From Planctomycetota bacterium (lineage in GTDB: Bacteria > Planctomycetota > Phycisphaerae > UBA1845 > PWPN01), in the NCBI GenBank assembly GCA_016209665.1, contig JACQVT010000417.1:1-16823 (forward strand): a stretch of DNA of 16,823 nt, written 5' to 3'. Below are positions 16,152-16,823 of this stretch, one piece after another. Each line of letters starts with the position of its first letter. The first letter of the stretch is position 1. A program made the position numbers and the translations under genes. The notes under the pieces are model-generated. The model had not been told where the DNA came from and searched no databases. It was given only the letters and a program-made list of their open reading frames with translations.

Positions 16152-16790
16152 ATGGCCTACAGCGTCAAGGAGATCTACTACACGCTCCAGGGCGAAGGCG
16201 CCCAGGCCGGGCGGGCCGCGGTGTTCTGCCGGTTCGCCGGGTGCAACCTGTGGACCGGCCACGAGGCGGACCGGGGGGCCGCCGACTGCCGGTTTTGCGA
16301 TACGGATTTCGTCGGCACCGACGGTCCCGGCGGCGGGAGATTCGCCCATGCGGACGAACTTGCCGCGGCCATCGCCGCTCAGTGGCCCGCCGAAACGCCG
16401 GCGGGGCGGCGGTTCGTGGTCTGCACCGGCGGCGAGCCGCTGTTGCAGGTGGACGGGCCGCTGATCGACGCCCTGCACGCGGCAGGCTTCGAGATCGCCG
16501 TCGAGACCAACGGCACGATCGCGGCCCCGGCGGGCCTCGACTGGATCTGCGTCAGCCCCAAGGCGGGCACGCCGCTCGTGCAGCGGTCGGGCCACGAGCT
16601 GAAGCTGGTGTTCCCGCAGGCCGGAGCCGAGCCGCCGCGCTACGAGGGCCTGGACTTCCAGCACTGGTTCTTGCAGCCGATGGACGGCCCCGATCTGGCC
16701 GCGAATACCCAGGCCGCCCTGCAGTACTGCCTCGACCACCCGCGGTGGCGGCTGAGCGTGCAGTTGCACAAGCTCCTGGGCATCCCGTAA
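16152..16790 (+). CDS. queE: 7-carboxy-7-deazaguanine synthase QueE
   Basis: Radical SAM enzyme that contracts 6-carboxytetrahydropterin to 7-carboxy-7-deazaguanine, the step between QueD and QueC. 212 residues, normal length. EIYYTLQGEG (7-16) opens the protein; the cluster ligands are Cys31, Cys46 and Cys49 in a Cx14Cx2C pattern (CNLW...CRFCDT), the variant loop typical of many QueE rather than Cx3Cx2C. VCTGGEPLLQVD, VETNGTIA, VSPKAG and HWFLQPMDG, then SVQLHKLLGIP at the C-terminus, are all family marks. The ATG at 16152 lacks a clear Shine-Dalgarno and sits 24 bases after the inverted repeat. Confidence 0.97.
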   Translation: MAYSVKEIYYTLQGEGAQAGRAAVFCRFAGCNLWTGHEADRGAADCRFCDTDFVGTDGPGGGRFAHADELAAAIAAQWPAETPAGRRFVVCTGGEPLLQVDGPLIDALHAAGFEIAVETNGTIAAPAGLDWICVSPKAGTPLVQRSGHELKLVFPQAGAEPPRYEGLDFQHWFLQPMDGPDLAANTQAALQYCLDHPRWRLSVQLHKLLGIP

Positions 16791-16802
16791 AAGAGAGTGA
16801 GC

Positions 16803-16823
16803 ATGGAGATCTTCAAGGAGATC
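16803..16823 (+). CDS. queD: 6-carboxytetrahydropterin synthase QueD (first seven codons)
   Basis: Begins MEIFKEI at an ATG 12 bases after the queE stop and continues past the edge. This opening matches the usual start of QueD (MEIFKEFTF...), and the position after queC and queE supports it. AGAGAGTG upstream can serve as ribosome site. Seven residues cannot confirm the family alone. Confidence 0.7.

Noticed and set aside
15922..16464. Plus-strand open frame spanning the queC end, inverted repeat and queE start
   Set aside because: Its sequence comes from other frames of queC and queE plus the repeat; no independent protein signal.
15384..16769. 461-codon minus-strand open frame over queC and queE
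   Set aside because: Antisense shadow of two well-conserved genes and of the inverted repeat between them.

Overview
The window is high-G+C bacterial DNA. It resembles a planctomycete (Planctomycetota) chromosome: a large secreted FG-GAP/cadherin-like protein, a retropepsin-like protease, many small two-gene modules and palindromic intergenic repeats sit among single housekeeping genes. This placement is inferred from gene style only; there is no rRNA or other marker in the window.

Left part (1-3910, all minus strand): the 5' 948 codons of a large exported FG-GAP protein that runs off the left edge, a hairpin-rich spacer with a probable terminator, and rpe (ribulose-phosphate 3-epimerase). 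Reading back along the minus strand, rpe is joined by a one-base stop/start overlap to a two-gene cassette (3910-5747): an ABC/SMC-type ATPase plus a small TOPRIM-like protein. The pair looks like a split OLD-type defence system, has lower G+C than its neighbours and has its own promoter-like sequence.

Middle (5863-10564): pgk and gap, on the same strand as rpe, probably remnants of one carbohydrate-metabolism cluster. Small accessory genes separate or flank them: a plus-strand retropepsin-like gene whose end runs into the next gene, a minus-strand nucleotidyltransferase-fold gene with a 76-residue partner, and, beyond gap, a plus-strand PIN-domain gene with a 73-residue partner. Each of the three two-gene modules is joined by a 4-base overlap.

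Right part (10684-16823): thiO (glycine oxidase) diverges from a calcineurin-type metallophosphoesterase, whose 3' end overlaps a minus-strand HI0933/YhiN-family flavoprotein gene. The flavoprotein's conserved C-terminus is missing and appears to have been replaced by antisense of the phosphoesterase. A GNAT acetyltransferase follows. A plus-strand queC-queE-queD cluster (7-deazaguanine/queuosine precursor synthesis) reaches the right edge; only seven codons of queD are present. Two different palindromic elements lie in this cluster, one at the 5' end of queC and one, a perfect 21-bp inverted repeat, between queC and queE.

The best candidate for a less-described system is the ATPase/TOPRIM-like cassette coupled to rpe. 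The structured element at the start of queC and the truncated flavoprotein are the next most interesting. No CRISPR array, tRNA, rRNA or transposase was seen.
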